The notes under the pieces: model-generated | Told to the model about the DNA's origin: nothing | The model's database searches: none | Seen by the model: the letters and a program-made list of their open reading frames with translations, nothing else | Shown: piece by piece, positions 16,431 to 28,710 of the stretch | How the letters are laid out: each line of letters starts with the position of its first letter | Position numbering within the stretch: position 1 is the stretch's first letter | Program-made: the position numbers and the translations under genes | From: Janthinobacterium sp. | GTDB lineage: Bacteria > Pseudomonadota > Gammaproteobacteria > Burkholderiales > Burkholderiaceae_D | Direction of reading: 5' to 3' | DNA length: 64,000 nucleotides | NCBI GenBank assembly: GCA_003133225.1 | Contig: PKWL01000090.1 | Span: forward strand, 28,233-92,232

Positions 16431-19145
16431 ATGCTCAAAACCGGTTCTGGTGATGGCGCATGCGAAAAACAGGGTGGCCCTGACGGCGTCGTGGAATTTA
16501 GGCGCCAAGAAACACTGCTCAAGACGGGCGCGTTGCAAGACGCGATTTTTAACAACGCCAACTTTTCGAGCATCGCCACCGACGCGAAGGGCGTCATTCA
16601 GATTTTCAACGTTGGCGCCGAGCGCATGCTGGGCTACACGGCCTTGGAGGTGATGAACAAGATCACGCCTGCCGACATTTCCGATCCGCAGGAAGTGATA
16701 GCGCGCGCCCAAGCACTGAGCCTCGAACTCGGCACCCCGATTACGCCGGGCTTCGAGGCATTGGTGTTCAAGGCCTCGCGCGGGATCGAGGACATCTATG
16801 AATTGACCTATATCCGCAAGGACGGCAGCCGGTTCCCGGCGGTGGTGTCGGTCACGGCACTGCGCGACGCGCAGAACGCCATCATCGGCTATCTGCTACT
16901 CGGCACAGATAACATCACCCAGCGCAAGCGGACGGAGGAGTCGCTGCGCCTCCAAAGCGCCGCGCTAAACGCCGCCGCTGATGCCATCGTCATCACCAAC
17001 CGCGCGGGCGTCATCGAGTGGATCAATCCGGCATTCACTAAGATCACCGGGTATTCCACCGAAGAAGCCCTTGGCAAGCACCACCGGGACCTAGTCAACT
17101 CTGGCCAACATCCCCGGGCGTTTTTTAAAGAGTTGTGGAAGGCCATCCTCACCGGACGCATGTGGCGCGGCGAGGTCATCAATCGCCGGAAAGACGGGAG
17201 TCTGTATACCGAGGAGCAAGTCGTGACCCCGATCCTGAACGCAGCAGGCGTCATCACGCACTTCGTCGCGATTCAACAAGACGTAACCGAGCGCAAGGCA
17301 GCGGAAGCCAGCATCGCCTACCTCAACCGCGTCTATGCCATGCTCAGCGGCATCAATACCCTGATCGTGCGCGTGCGTGACCGCGACGAGCTGTTCAGCC
17401 ACGCGTGCCGGATCGCAGTCGAAGAAGGCGGCTTCCGCGTGGCATGGGTGGGCATGATTGATCAGAACACGATGAAGATTGTCCCGGTCGCCTCGGCCGG
17501 CGTGGATGAGGAGACCCTGACCGCCCTTAAACATCGCTTTTCAACGACAAGCACTGAGCAACTGGGCGATACCCTGTCCGGGCAAGCACTCAGGGACAAA
17601 AAACTCGTCGTGGCCAACGATTCGCAAAACGACTCCAGAGTTCTGTTCAGCAAAAAACACGCGGAGCAAGAAATCCGCTCGGTAGCCTGTTTTCCGCTGA
17701 TAGTCTCGGATAAAGCAGTAGGCGTGCTCGCGCTGTATGCCGACGAGATTGAATTCTTCCAGGAACAGGAGATGAAGCTGTTGACCGAACTGGTCGGCGA
17801 TATCGCGTTCGCGATTGATCACCTCGACAAACAGGAGCGGCTCGATTACCTCGCATACTACGATGTGCTGACCGGACTCGCCAACCACACTCTGTTTCTC
17901 GAGCGGGTGGCGCAGTACATGCGCAGCGCCGCCAACGGTGGGCACAAGCTTGCCGTTGCCTTGATCGATCTGGAGCGGTTCAAGAACATCAACGACAGCC
18001 TCGGCCAGCCGACTGGCGACGAGCTCTTGCGGCAGGTGACGCAGTGGCTGACAGGCATCACAGGAGACGCCAGCCTGTTGGCGCGAGTGGGTGCGGACCA
18101 CTTTGCCGGGGTGTTGCCGCAAGTAAAGCAGGAAGGCGACGTGGCGCGGCTGCTCGAGAAAACGATTGAAGCTTTTCAGAATCATCCATTCCACCTGAAT
18201 GACTCCGTGTACCGCATCGCCGCCAAGGTCGGCGTAGCAGTATTTCCAGATGACGGCACCGACGCCGAGACCTTGTTCAGGAACGCCGAGGCCGCCCTCA
18301 AAAAAGCCAAGGCGAGCGGCGAGCGCTACCTGTTTTACACCCAGAAAATGACTGAAAAAGTGGCTGGCAAACTGACCCTGGAAAACCAGTTGCGCCAGGC
18401 GATCGACAAGGGAGAATTCGTGCTCCACTACCAGCCCAAGGTGAACCTCGCGAGCGGCAAGATGACCAGCGCCGAGGCGCTGATCCGCTGGAATGATCCG
18501 CGCACCGGCCTGGTGCCGCCGGGGCGCTTCATCCCGATCCTGGAAGAAACCGGAATGATCTACGAGGTCGGGCGCTGGGCGCTGCACCAAGCCATCAAAG
18601 ACTACCTGCGCTGGCGCAGCATGGGCCTGCCAGCCGTGCGCATTGCCGTCAACGTGTCACCGCTGCAACTGCGCCATCGCGGTTTCATCGACGAGATCAA
18701 ACAGACGATCAGAATGGACGCACAGGTAGCGGCCGGGCTGGAACTCGAAATCACCGAAAGCTTGCTGATGGAGAACGTCAAGCACAGTATCACCAGCCTG
18801 CAAGCGATTCACGCCATGGGCATCAGCATCGCCATCGACGACTTCGGCACCGGCTTCTCATCTCTGAGCTACCTGTCAAAATTCCCGGCGGACACACTCA
18901 AGATCGACATTTCGTTCGTGAACGACATGACGGTCTCGCCACAAGGGCTGGCACTGGTCTCCACCATCATCGGCTTGGCCCATGCGCTCAAGCTCAAGGT
19001 GGTGGCCGAGGGTGTCGAAACCGAGGAGCAACAACGTCTGCTGCACTTGCTGGGCTGCGACGAAATGCAGGGCTTTTTATTCAGCAAACCGGTGCCGGCC
19101 GAAATATTCGAGGCCAAATTCCTGGCTCCGCCTCCCGCCGAGTGA
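16431..19145 (+). CDS. PAS-PAS-GAF-GGDEF(degenerate)-EAL c-di-GMP phosphodiesterase
   Basis: About 904 aa from ATG 16431, chosen because GGAGGG lies 4 nt upstream; an ATG at 16407 is also possible. Domains in order: PAS at about 30-150, PAS at about 165-285 (IVITNRAGVIEWINPAFTKI), GAF at about 300-460, GGDEF-like at 470-630, and EAL at 645-895. The GGDEF signature is replaced by VGADHF near residue 554, so cyclase activity is unlikely. The EAL core is present (AEALIRW at 681, NVSPLQL, ELEITES, DDFGTG, KIDISFV, EGVETEEQ), so it should degrade c-di-GMP. No membrane segment is visible. It lies between the HD-GYP and CHASE-GGDEF genes in one operon. Confidence 0.92.
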   Translation: MLKTGSGDGACEKQGGPDGVVEFRRQETLLKTGALQDAIFNNANFSSIATDAKGVIQIFNVGAERMLGYTALEVMNKITPADISDPQEVIARAQALSLELGTPITPGFEALVFKASRGIEDIYELTYIRKDGSRFPAVVSVTALRDAQNAIIGYLLLGTDNITQRKRTEESLRLQSAALNAAADAIVITNRAGVIEWINPAFTKITGYSTEEALGKHHRDLVNSGQHPRAFFKELWKAILTGRMWRGEVINRRKDGSLYTEEQVVTPILNAAGVITHFVAIQQDVTERKAAEASIAYLNRVYAMLSGINTLIVRVRDRDELFSHACRIAVEEGGFRVAWVGMIDQNTMKIVPVASAGVDEETLTALKHRFSTTSTEQLGDTLSGQALRDKKLVVANDSQNDSRVLFSKKHAEQEIRSVACFPLIVSDKAVGVLALYADEIEFFQEQEMKLLTELVGDIAFAIDHLDKQERLDYLAYYDVLTGLANHTLFLERVAQYMRSAANGGHKLAVALIDLERFKNINDSLGQPTGDELLRQVTQWLTGITGDASLLARVGADHFAGVLPQVKQEGDVARLLEKTIEAFQNHPFHLNDSVYRIAAKVGVAVFPDDGTDAETLFRNAEAALKKAKASGERYLFYTQKMTEKVAGKLTLENQLRQAIDKGEFVLHYQPKVNLASGKMTSAEALIRWNDPRTGLVPPGRFIPILEETGMIYEVGRWALHQAIKDYLRWRSMGLPAVRIAVNVSPLQLRHRGFIDEIKQTIRMDAQVAAGLELEITESLLMENVKHSITSLQAIHAMGISIAIDDFGTGFSSLSYLSKFPADTLKIDISFVNDMTVSPQGLALVSTIIGLAHALKLKVVAEGVETEEQQRLLHLLGCDEMQGFLFSKPVPAEIFEAKFLAPPPAE

Positions 19146-21307
19146 CGAATCATAATGATGACGCCGATCATGGGCGACTTGCCCACCAAACGCGCCGGCC
19201 TTTCCCGACTGGCGAAATCAATATGGGTTATGCCGTCATGCAGGCGTGTGAAGGCGGTGAGGCAGTCGAATTGCACGGGCGCGAGCGACCGGCAAGCGTG
19301 ATGCTGAAATCCAGTTGGCCCAGGAAAACATGGCCCGCCTGGGCGGTGCTCGGCGTTGGATTGTTAGCCACTGTTTTCGCCAGTCTTTTGGTCAAGCAGC
19401 GGGTCGAACTAGATGCGGTGAGGCAGTTTGCCTTTGCCTCCGATCAGGTTACCCTCAAAATCCAGGACCGCCTTGGCGCCTATGCGCTGATCCTTCGGGG
19501 CGCCGCCGCCCTTTTTGCAGCGTCGAACGCTGTTGATCGTCAACAGTGGCGAGCCTACGTCGAGACACTGCGACCAGATGGGAGTGTTCCCGGCGTGCAG
19601 GGGATCGGGTTTGCACAACTTATTCCAGCGGATGAGCTTGCCGCCCACATCGCCCGTATTCGCAGCGAAGGATTTCCCGAATACACCATACGCCCATCCG
19701 GCGAGCGCGCCATCTACACGTCGATCATCTACCTCGAACCCTTCCGCGGCCGCAACGTGCGCGCCTTTGGTTTCGATATGTTATCCGAGCCGGTCAGGCG
19801 AACCGCCATGGAACAGGCGCGTGATACCGGAGAGGCGTCGCTGTCCGGCAAGGTCGAACTGGTGCAGGAGACCGGCACTGAAGTCCAGGCAGGGACCCTT
19901 ATGTATGTACCCGTCTATCGCAATGGCATGCCGAGGGACACGCTCGGGCAGAGACAGGCTGCGCTGATCGGTTGGGCCTATAGCCCATACCGCATGAATG
20001 ATCTCATGGCCGGCATTCTTCAAGACTGGGAGAGCCACGAAGGCAGAACCGTTGACCTGCACATCTACGATGGTCTTCAGGCAACGCCTGCCAGCCTGCT
20101 GATCGGCAGCAACGCTGCCCATACCCCCGGGTTGCATTCGCTGTTCTATCAGCAGCGGACGATCGACTTCAATGGCCATCAGTGGCTGCTGGTGTTTGAT
20201 CACATCTCAATACCATCAGGCATCAGTTACGCAACTGCATGGTCAGCCCTGACCGGCGGCCTGGCGCTCAGCGGCTTGCTGTTCGGGTTGATGTTATCGC
20301 TGATCAACGAGCGATCCAATGCCGCGCGCATCTCCAAGCTCATCGACGAGAACATGCGTCGCGAAGAATTGCTGAAGGAAAGCGAATACCGTTGGAAATT
20401 CGCCATCGAAGGTTCGCGTGACGGCGTATGGGATTGGAACATTCAGACCGATGAAGCAAAGTATTCCAAACGCTGGAAGGAGATGCTGGGGTATGCCGGA
20501 GACGACATCCTGCCTACCAACGAAGAATGGGTAAATCGTATTTATCCTGATGATCAGTCGTATGTTGCAGGAGCAATGCAAGCTTACTTGGATGGCAAGA
20601 CGGAATTTTATGTCGTTGAATACCGCATCAGATGCAAGGATGGAAGCTATAAGTGGATTCTTGGTCGCGGTATGGTGGTAAGTCGCAGCGAGGACGGCAA
20701 ACCCTTGCGCATGATCGGCACGCACTCCGACATCACCGAGCGCAAGCAGATGGAAGACCAAGTGCGTCAACTGGCGTTCTATGACACGCTTACTGAACTG
20801 CCGAACCGTCGTCTGCTCGACGACCGATTGAGCCAAACCATGGCCACCACTAAGCGCAGTGGTTGCTATGGCGCGGTGATGTTCCTGGATCTGGACAATT
20901 TCAAGCCGTTGAATGACACGCATGGCCATGAAGTTGGCGATTTATTGTTGATTGAGGCGGCGACTCGACTGAAAAGTTGTGTGCGCGAGACGGACACTGT
21001 GGCGCGTTTCGGCGGCGATGAGTTTGTGGTGCTGCTGAGCGATTTGAATGCCGATAAAACAGAGTCGACATCACAAGCCGGGATGGTTGCTGAAAAAATC
21101 CGTTTCACGTTATCGGCACCCTATCTGCTGACAATCAAGCACGAGGGGAAAGCCGATACGACGGTCGAACATCACTGCACCGCAAGTATCGGCGTGGCGT
21201 TGTTTATCAATCATGAAGCCAGCCAGGACGACATCTTCAACTGGGCTGATACGGCAATGTATCAAGCCAAAAAGGCAGGGCGCAATTTGGTTCAGTTTTA
21301 TGAATAA
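19142..21307 (+). CDS. CHASE-PAS-GGDEF membrane diguanylate cyclase
   Basis: A 721-aa frame from GTG 19142, which overlaps the previous stop (GTGA). An internal start near MLKSSWPRK at about residue 54 is also plausible. A transmembrane helix at about 66-83 (AWAVLGVGLLATVFASLLV) is followed by a periplasmic CHASE domain (RGAAALFAAS, GVQGIGFAQLIP, IIYLEPFRGRNVRAFG). A second helix lies near 365-385, then a PAS domain with PAC (RWKFAIEGSRDGVWDWNIQ, MIGTHSDITERK) and a GGDEF domain with intact ARFGGDEFVV at about 621-630. It probably makes c-di-GMP in response to an external ligand and opposes the two phosphodiesterases upstream. Confidence 0.92.
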   Translation: MTNHNDDADHGRLAHQTRRPFPTGEINMGYAVMQACEGGEAVELHGRERPASVMLKSSWPRKTWPAWAVLGVGLLATVFASLLVKQRVELDAVRQFAFASDQVTLKIQDRLGAYALILRGAAALFAASNAVDRQQWRAYVETLRPDGSVPGVQGIGFAQLIPADELAAHIARIRSEGFPEYTIRPSGERAIYTSIIYLEPFRGRNVRAFGFDMLSEPVRRTAMEQARDTGEASLSGKVELVQETGTEVQAGTLMYVPVYRNGMPRDTLGQRQAALIGWAYSPYRMNDLMAGILQDWESHEGRTVDLHIYDGLQATPASLLIGSNAAHTPGLHSLFYQQRTIDFNGHQWLLVFDHISIPSGISYATAWSALTGGLALSGLLFGLMLSLINERSNAARISKLIDENMRREELLKESEYRWKFAIEGSRDGVWDWNIQTDEAKYSKRWKEMLGYAGDDILPTNEEWVNRIYPDDQSYVAGAMQAYLDGKTEFYVVEYRIRCKDGSYKWILGRGMVVSRSEDGKPLRMIGTHSDITERKQMEDQVRQLAFYDTLTELPNRRLLDDRLSQTMATTKRSGCYGAVMFLDLDNFKPLNDTHGHEVGDLLLIEAATRLKSCVRETDTVARFGGDEFVVLLSDLNADKTESTSQAGMVAEKIRFTLSAPYLLTIKHEGKADTTVEHHCTASIGVALFINHEASQDDIFNWADTAMYQAKKAGRNLVQFYE

Positions 21308-21386
21308 AACTCTGCGCGTGTTGATGGTTGAAGATTCGGAAGATGATGCCACCCTCTTGGTACACGCCTTGCGCGAAGGAGGCTAG
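21300..21386 (+). pseudogene. Response-regulator receiver, N-terminal remnant
   Basis: An ATG overlapping the previous stop opens a 28-codon frame, MNKTLRVLMVEDSEDDATLL then VHALREGG and TAG. VLMVEDSEDDATLL is the typical first strand and acidic pocket of a CheY-like receiver. The rest of the domain, including the phosphoacceptor Asp, is absent. It was presumably the fourth gene of the c-di-GMP operon and was cut by a deletion. Confidence 0.65.
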
Positions 21387-21390
21387 AAGA

Positions 21391-21540
21391 GTGGGCAACT
21401 TGGGTATGTCGGCTGGCCCTCTGTTGGCCACCGCACAGATCGAAGGACTCGCCGAGCGTATCGTTGAACTTCAAAGATACCGTCGGGCCGTGCTGGGTTT
21501 TACCATTCATTGGAGCCAGCAGGCTTGGGTCATTGTGTGA
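21391..21540 (+). CDS. Small unrecognised ORF after the receiver remnant
   Basis: GTG at 21391 opens a 49-codon frame (GNLGMSAGPLLATAQIEGLA, then ERIVELQRYRRAV). The ATG at 21403 is an alternative start. The amphipathic middle looks protein-like, but I recognise no family and see no strong RBS. It may be part of the gene damaged by the deletion that truncated the receiver. Confidence 0.25.
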   Translation: MGNLGMSAGPLLATAQIEGLAERIVELQRYRRAVLGFTIHWSQQAWVIV

Positions 21541-21570
21541 AAACTTTAAACCATAAACGAAGGGTCCATC

Positions 21571-23701
<2,131 letters not shown>

Positions 23702-23709
<8 letters not shown>

Positions 23710-24034
23710 ACCCAAGAAAATCTCAAAACCCCAACCTGACTTGGCCAGGCAGGTCGGCATCAAAGCGGGGCGCAAGCTCAAGGCACAGCGCAATGCCGCG
23801 CCCGGCGTGTGGTTTGGTCTGGGGATGATGGGGGTGATCGGCTGGTCGGTAACGGTGCCGACCTTGCTGGGCGCGGCGCTTGGTCTTTGGCTGGATCAGC
23901 GCTATCCAGGCGGCCGCTCCTGGACGCTGGCTCTGTTGGTGGCTGGGCTGACACTGGGCTGTTTGAACGCCTGGCATTGGGTGAGCAAGGAAGATCAGGC
24001 CATGCGCGATGAACAGGAGAATGACGATGAATGA
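23702..24034 (+). CDS. atpQ: N-ATPase AtpQ (AtpI-like) membrane subunit
   Basis: 110 aa with two transmembrane helices: about 39-62 (GVWFGLGMMGVIGWSVTVPT) and about 70-95 (TLALLVAGLTLGCLNAWHWV). The loop LDQRYPGG between them is typical of AtpI/AtpQ proteins. The N- and C-termini are charged. It overlaps atpC by 8 nt and atpR by 8 nt. AtpI-type proteins help assemble the c-ring; this variant is specific to N-ATPase operons. Confidence 0.88.
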
Positions 24035-24308
24035 CATGTTGCCCCTGGTGCTGGCCTGGGCCACGGGCGGCGTGCTCGGCGCGTTTTTTTTCGGTGGCCT
24101 GTGGTGGACGGTGCGCAAGGCGCTGGCCTCCAACCAGCCAGCCTTTTGGCTGTTGACCAGTGGGCTGCTGCGCATGGGGTTGACGCTGGCCGGGTTTTAT
24201 ATTGCGGCGGGTGGCAATTGGCAACGCTGGTTGGCGTGCCTGCTGGGTTTTGTCATGGCGCGCCAGATCGTGACACGGCTGACACAGGAGGTTCGCCATG
24301 CGCCTTAG
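24027..24308 (+). CDS. atpR: N-ATPase AtpR membrane subunit
   Basis: 93 aa and three hydrophobic helices (about 5-25, 38-57, 61-80) with GFYIAAGGNWQRWLACLLGF, matching AtpR of N-ATPases. Two Arg residues lie in or near the membrane part (LLRMGL, MARQIVTRL), a reported feature of AtpR. I chose ATG 24027 because AGGAG lies 7 nt upstream; ATGs at 24009 and 24021 are also in frame. It is diagnostic for N-type operons. Confidence 0.88.
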   Translation: MNDMLPLVLAWATGGVLGAFFFGGLWWTVRKALASNQPAFWLLTSGLLRMGLTLAGFYIAAGGNWQRWLACLLGFVMARQIVTRLTQEVRHAP

Positions 24309-24993
24309 CCCCGACGAGATGATCTTCTGGCAACACGGGTTTTTCAAACTCAACGGCACCATCGTTTTCACGTGGGGCTTGATGCTGTTTCTGGCCGTTG
24401 GCTCCAAACTCATCACGCGCAAACTTTCCACCGATCTCACGCGCTCGCGCTGGCAAAACCTGCTCGAGATCGTCGTCACCGGTATCGAACAGCAAATAAA
24501 AGAGGTCGGCCTGAGCCAGCCGCGCAAATACATGGGCTTTTTAGGCACGCTCTTCCTGTTCGTTGCCACCGCCAGCCTGGGCACCGTGATTCCCGGTTTT
24601 GAGCCGCCGACCGGCTCACTCTCAACCACGGCGGCACTCGCACTGTGTGTGATGGTGGCGGTGCCACTGTTTGGCATTGAGCGCCAAGGCATGAAGGCAT
24701 ACCTCAAGTCTTACCTTGAGCCGACCGTCATCATGCTGCCGTTCAACATCATCAGTGAAGTGTCGCGCACACTGGCTTTGGCCGTGCGCCTGTTCGGCAA
24801 CATGATGAGCGGGGTCATGATCATCGGCATTCTCGTGACGATTACGCCCTTTATCTTTCCGATTGTCATGACGGTACTAGGCCTGCTCACCGGCATGGTG
24901 CAAGCCTATATTTTCAGCATTCTGGCGGCGGTCTACATCGCCGCCGCCACGCGCGTGCGCAAGGCCAAGCCCAAGCCAGCGCCCGACATTTGA
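24298..24993 (+). CDS. atpB: N-type ATPase subunit a
   Basis: 231-aa integral membrane subunit of the stator with five or six helices. The essential arginine of the ion channel lies in LALAVRLFGNMMSG (Arg164). GGAGG precedes ATG 24298. The start overlaps atpR by 11 nt. With the c-ring it forms the two half-channels for ion passage. Confidence 0.95.
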   Translation: MRLSPDEMIFWQHGFFKLNGTIVFTWGLMLFLAVGSKLITRKLSTDLTRSRWQNLLEIVVTGIEQQIKEVGLSQPRKYMGFLGTLFLFVATASLGTVIPGFEPPTGSLSTTAALALCVMVAVPLFGIERQGMKAYLKSYLEPTVIMLPFNIISEVSRTLALAVRLFGNMMSGVMIIGILVTITPFIFPIVMTVLGLLTGMVQAYIFSILAAVYIAAATRVRKAKPKPAPDI

Positions 24994-25019
24994 ACCTCAA
25001 CTTCTTCAAAGGATTCGCT

Positions 25020-25301
25020 ATGGACAGCTTGACCATCATCGCAGTGGCATCCATCGTCATCGCTGGTATCACCACCAGTTTCGGCTGTATGGGGCCTGCT
25101 TTTGCCGAAGGGCGAGCCGTCGCGACGGCGCTCACGGCGCTGGCGCAGCAGCCCGATGCCTCGGCCACCATCACCCGCACCCTGTTCGTCGGTCTCGCCA
25201 TGATCGAATCCACCGCCATTTATTGCTTTGTGGTCTCGATGATCCTGATTTTTGCCAACCCGTTCTGGAATCACGTCATTACCCAGGTCGCCGGGAAGTA
25301 A
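25020..25301 (+). CDS. atpE: N-type ATPase subunit c
   Basis: 93 aa forming two helices with a polar loop (AQQPDAS at 42-48). The ion site shows Glu30 in GPAFAEGRA on helix 1 and Glu63-Ser64-Thr65 with Tyr68 (MIESTAIY) on helix 2. Glu63, Ser, Thr and Tyr match sodium ligands of the Ilyobacter ring. The helix-1 Gln of that ring is replaced by Glu, giving a two-carboxylate site. Two-carboxylate rings are known to be sodium-coupled in one species and proton-coupled in the Burkholderia N-ATPase, so the ion cannot be fixed from sequence. ATG 25020 is preferred over the upstream frame because AAAGGA precedes it. Confidence 0.95.
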   Translation: MDSLTIIAVASIVIAGITTSFGCMGPAFAEGRAVATALTALAQQPDASATITRTLFVGLAMIESTAIYCFVVSMILIFANPFWNHVITQVAGK

Positions 25302-25304
25302 GCC

Positions 25305-26216
25305 ATGCTGTTCGATTGGTTCACTGTCGGCGCGCAAGCACTGAACTTTCTCGTTCTGGTGTGGTTGATGAAGCGCTTTCTTTACAAGCCCATTCTCGAT
25401 GCCATCGACGCACGCGAGAAACGCATTGCTTTGGCGCTGCTGGACGCTGCCTTGAAACAAACAGCGGCGCAAAAGGAACGCGACGAATTCCATTCAAAGA
25501 ATGCGGAATTCGACCAACAGCGCAATGAATTGCTCAGTCAAGTTAAGGATGAAGTCAAGGCTGAACGCCAACGCTTGCTCGACCAGGCGCGCGAGGCGGC
25601 CGATGCCTTGCGCGTCAAACGACAAGATGCCTTGACCAGCGAATTGCAAAGCCTGCAGCGCGACATCGTCCGGCGCAGCCGCGAGGAAGTGTTTGCCATT
25701 GCCAACAAGGTGCTGACCGATCTGGCTGGCACGCCGCTCGAACAACGCATGGCCGAGGTGTTCACGCACCGCTTGCGGGCACTGCACGGCAAGGCGAAGG
25801 AAACACTGGGAGCAGCCCTTAAAACGACACCTGAGCCCGCAGTTGTGCGCAGCGCTTTTGCGCTGCCGGCGGATGAACGTGCAAAAATTCAGAACGTCGT
25901 CAACGAAACTTTCCCGGTTGACGTTCACCTCCGGTTCGAAACCGAGCCAGACCTGGTCAGCGGAATCGAACTCACCGCGAATGGACAGAAAGTGGCCTGG
26001 AGCATCGCGGACTACCTTACAGCGTTGAAAACCGGCGTCGGCGAACTCTTGAAAGAGCAAGACAAAGCCGAACCCAAAGCCAAACCTAAGCCCAAAACCC
26101 ACGCAAAGGCCGAGCCTGAACCCGAGCCTGTGGTCAAAGCCGCGCCTAAACCAAAAGCTGACGCCAAGGTCGAGCCAAAAGCTGCAGCGCCCAAGAAGAC
26201 ACACGTGAGCTTATGA
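25305..26216 (+). CDS. atpF: N-type ATPase subunit b (with delta-like C-terminal part)
   Basis: 303 aa. A membrane helix at about 8-24 ([18 protein letters not shown]) is followed by a long charged coiled-coil to about 160 and a delta-like domain to about 250. There is no separate atpH in the operon, and N-ATPases use an extended b subunit. The last 50 residues are an unusual low-complexity Ala/Lys/Pro/Glu tail ([14 protein letters not shown] repeats), longer than expected. The stop overlaps the atpA start. Confidence 0.92.
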   Translation: MLFDWFTVGAQALNFLVLVWLMKRFLYKPILDAIDAREKRIALALLDAALKQTAAQKERDEFHSKNAEFDQQRNELLSQVKDEVKAERQRLLDQAREAADALRVKRQDALTSELQSLQRDIVRRSREEVFAIANKVLTDLAGTPLEQRMAEVFTHRLRALHGKAKETLGAALKTTPEPAVVRSAFALPADERAKIQNVVNETFPVDVHLRFETEPDLVSGIELTANGQKVAWSIADYLTALKTGVGELLKEQDKAEPKAKPKPKTHAKAEPEPEPVVKAAPKPKADAKVEPKAAAPKKTHVSL

Positions 26217-27790
26217 GCGCAGCGCCCGAGTCTTTGCAGGCGGTCTATGACCGCGCGTTCGCAGCCATGAGGCAAACGCGCGAAAGCGTTACACCGCAAC
26301 TGACCCCGCACGAGTTCGGCACCATCACCAGCGTTGCCACCGGCATCGCCATGGTCAGCGGCCTGCCAGGCGTGGGTTTTGACGAACTGGTGAAATTTCC
26401 CGGTGATGTGTTCGGTATCGCCTTCAACGTGGACGAGGATGAAATCGGCGTCGTGCTGTTGGGCGATTACTGGCATCTGCATGCCGGCGATCCGGTTGAG
26501 CGCACCGGTCGGGTGATGGACGTGGCAGTGGGGGAGGGTTTGTTAGGCCGTGTCATTGACCCACTTGGGCGACAGCTCGACAGTCTGGGGCCGGTTACCG
26601 GCAGCGCGCATTTGCCCATTGAGCGCCCAGCCGCAGCCATCATGGACCGTGCGCCCGTGACCGTGCCGCTGCAGACTGGCTTGAAAGTGGTCGATGCACT
26701 CATTCCGATCGGGCGTGGCCAGCGCGAGTTGATTCTGGGCGACCGGCAGACCGGCAAAACCGCCATCGTGATCGACACCATCTTGAACCAGCGGGGTCAG
26801 GACGTAGTGTGCGTCTATTGTGCGATTGGTCAGCGTGCTTCGGCCGTGGCCAAGACCATCGCCGTATTAAAGGACCAGGGGGCGATGGACTACTCCGTCG
26901 TGGTGGTCACCGAGGGCAACGACGCGCCGGGCCTGGCCTACATCGCGCCTTATGCGGCGACCAGCATTGCGGAGCATTTCATGGAAGCCGGGCGCGACGT
27001 GCTGATTGTCTATGACGACCTCACCCAGCACGCCCGTGCCTACCGCGAGCTCTCGCTGCTGCTGCGCCGCCCGCCTGGCCGCGAAGCCTTTCCCGGCGAC
27101 ATCTTCTACATCCACTCGCGGCTGCTCGAGCGTGCCACGCATCTGAGCAAGAAGCGCGGGGGCGGCTCGCTGACTGCGCTGCCCATCATTGAGACCGAAG
27201 CGCAGAACATCTCCGCCTACATTCCGACCAACCTGATTTCCATCACCGACGGGCAGATTTACCTCTCGCCGTCGCTGTTTGAATTGGGCGTGCTGCCGGC
27301 CGTGGATGTTGGTAAATCGGTCTCACGCGTTGGTGGCAAGGCGCAACGTGCGGCTTACCGGGCCGTGGCCGGTGACCTCAAGCTCGCCTACGCCCAGTTC
27401 GAGGAACTGGAAACCTTTGCCCGCTTTGGTGCCCGGCTGGACGCGGACACCACCAAAATCATCGAACACGGACGACGCATCCGCGCTTGCCTCAAGCAGG
27501 CGCAATCCGCACCGGTGTCGGTTGTCGCTCAAATCACCGTGTTGCTGGCCTTGAGCGCAGGACTCTTCGACGGCGTGCCGCTTGAGCGAATGATGGAGGC
27601 CGAACAGGCTGTACGGTTGGCAGCGCAGGACGTGGCGGCCGAGGTCATTGCGCGTTTTGATAGCGCCGACAAATTGAGCGATGATGATCGTACAGCAATG
27701 ATCCAGGTCGCCCGCACAGCGCTGGAAGGCTTCCAACCCAAGCCTGAAGCCGGAACCGGGCCGAACGATCAAGCGGATATCAAATCCTAG
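26213..27790 (+). CDS. atpA: N-type ATPase subunit alpha
   Basis: 525-aa non-catalytic nucleotide-binding subunit. [14 protein letters not shown] near 175-188 is the P-loop, and [31 protein letters not shown] (about 262-281) and [10 protein letters not shown] follow in the expected order. The ATG overlaps atpF by 4 nt. Length and motifs are normal. Confidence 0.96.
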   Translation: MSAAPESLQAVYDRAFAAMRQTRESVTPQLTPHEFGTITSVATGIAMVSGLPGVGFDELVKFPGDVFGIAFNVDEDEIGVVLLGDYWHLHAGDPVERTGRVMDVAVGEGLLGRVIDPLGRQLDSLGPVTGSAHLPIERPAAAIMDRAPVTVPLQTGLKVVDALIPIGRGQRELILGDRQTGKTAIVIDTILNQRGQDVVCVYCAIGQRASAVAKTIAVLKDQGAMDYSVVVVTEGNDAPGLAYIAPYAATSIAEHFMEAGRDVLIVYDDLTQHARAYRELSLLLRRPPGREAFPGDIFYIHSRLLERATHLSKKRGGGSLTALPIIETEAQNISAYIPTNLISITDGQIYLSPSLFELGVLPAVDVGKSVSRVGGKAQRAAYRAVAGDLKLAYAQFEELETFARFGARLDADTTKIIEHGRRIRACLKQAQSAPVSVVAQITVLLALSAGLFDGVPLERMMEAEQAVRLAAQDVAAEVIARFDSADKLSDDDRTAMIQVARTALEGFQPKPEAGTGPNDQADIKS

Positions 27791-27810
27791 CGGACTGACA
27801 AGGAATCGAC

Positions 27811-28698
27811 ATGAGCGACACCATTGCAAGTCTGCGCCGCAAGATCGGAACGGCGGGCGATCTCCAATCCGTGGTCCGCACGATGAAGGCGGTAGCGGCC
27901 AGCAGCATTACCCAATACGAGCGCGCAGTGACTGCCCTGGATGATTACTATCGGACGGTGCAACTGGGGCTGGTCGCGTGCATGCGCGGCATGGAACCCC
28001 CTCGTGCCTCGGCGCCAGCGCAGCGCAGGGAACCAGGCGTCATAGCCGCCGTGGTTTTTGGCTCCGACCAGGGCCTGGTGGGCCAGTTCAACGATTTGAT
28101 GGCCGATTTTGTCGTCAAAACGCTGGGTGTTTTACCGGGTCAAAAGACGGTCTGGGCAGTCGGTGAGCGAATCCAGTCGCGTCTGACTGAGACCAACCTG
28201 CCTTTGGGCAAAAGCTTCATCCTGCCCAATTCCATTGGCGCTATTACGCCGCTGGTCGGACAGATACTGATCGAGGTCGAAACGCTACGAGAAAAAGGTG
28301 AGGACGCGCAGGTTTACCTGTTCCATAACCAGCCCAAGTTGGGCTCGGTTTACACGCCGGTGAGTCAACGCCTGATGCCTCTGGACGATGTCTGGCGGAA
28401 CGATCTTGCCACCATGCACTGGCCCACCCATCAGTTGCCCCAGGTGATGAACGACAAAGAGGCAACGCTGTTGGCACTGGTTCGCGAGTACCTTTTTGTC
28501 TCGCTCTTCAGGGCGTGCGCAGAGTCTCTGGCCAGCGAGAACGCCAGTCGCCTGTCAGCCATGCAACGTGCCGAGAAAAATATTGACGAACTGCTGGAGG
28601 ACCTGAATCGCTCATTTCACCGCCTGCGTCAAAGTGGTATCGACGAGGAGTTATTCGATGTAGTCTCCGGCTTCGAAGCCCTGACAAAATCGCAGTAA
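27811..28698 (+). CDS. atpG: N-type ATPase subunit gamma
   Basis: 295-aa central shaft. The N-terminal helix (LRRKIGTAGDLQSVVRTMKAV at residues 8-28) and the C-terminal helix (ENASRLSAMQRAEKNIDELL) match the gamma chain. Overall similarity is looser than for alpha and beta, as usual for N-ATPases. AAGGAA lies 6 nt before ATG. It is the last gene of the operon, followed by a convergent gene 12 nt downstream. Confidence 0.93.
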   Translation: MSDTIASLRRKIGTAGDLQSVVRTMKAVAASSITQYERAVTALDDYYRTVQLGLVACMRGMEPPRASAPAQRREPGVIAAVVFGSDQGLVGQFNDLMADFVVKTLGVLPGQKTVWAVGERIQSRLTETNLPLGKSFILPNSIGAITPLVGQILIEVETLREKGEDAQVYLFHNQPKLGSVYTPVSQRLMPLDDVWRNDLATMHWPTHQLPQVMNDKEATLLALVREYLFVSLFRACAESLASENASRLSAMQRAEKNIDELLEDLNRSFHRLRQSGIDEELFDVVSGFEALTKSQ

Positions 28699-28710
28699 AA
28701 ACGGGAAAAA

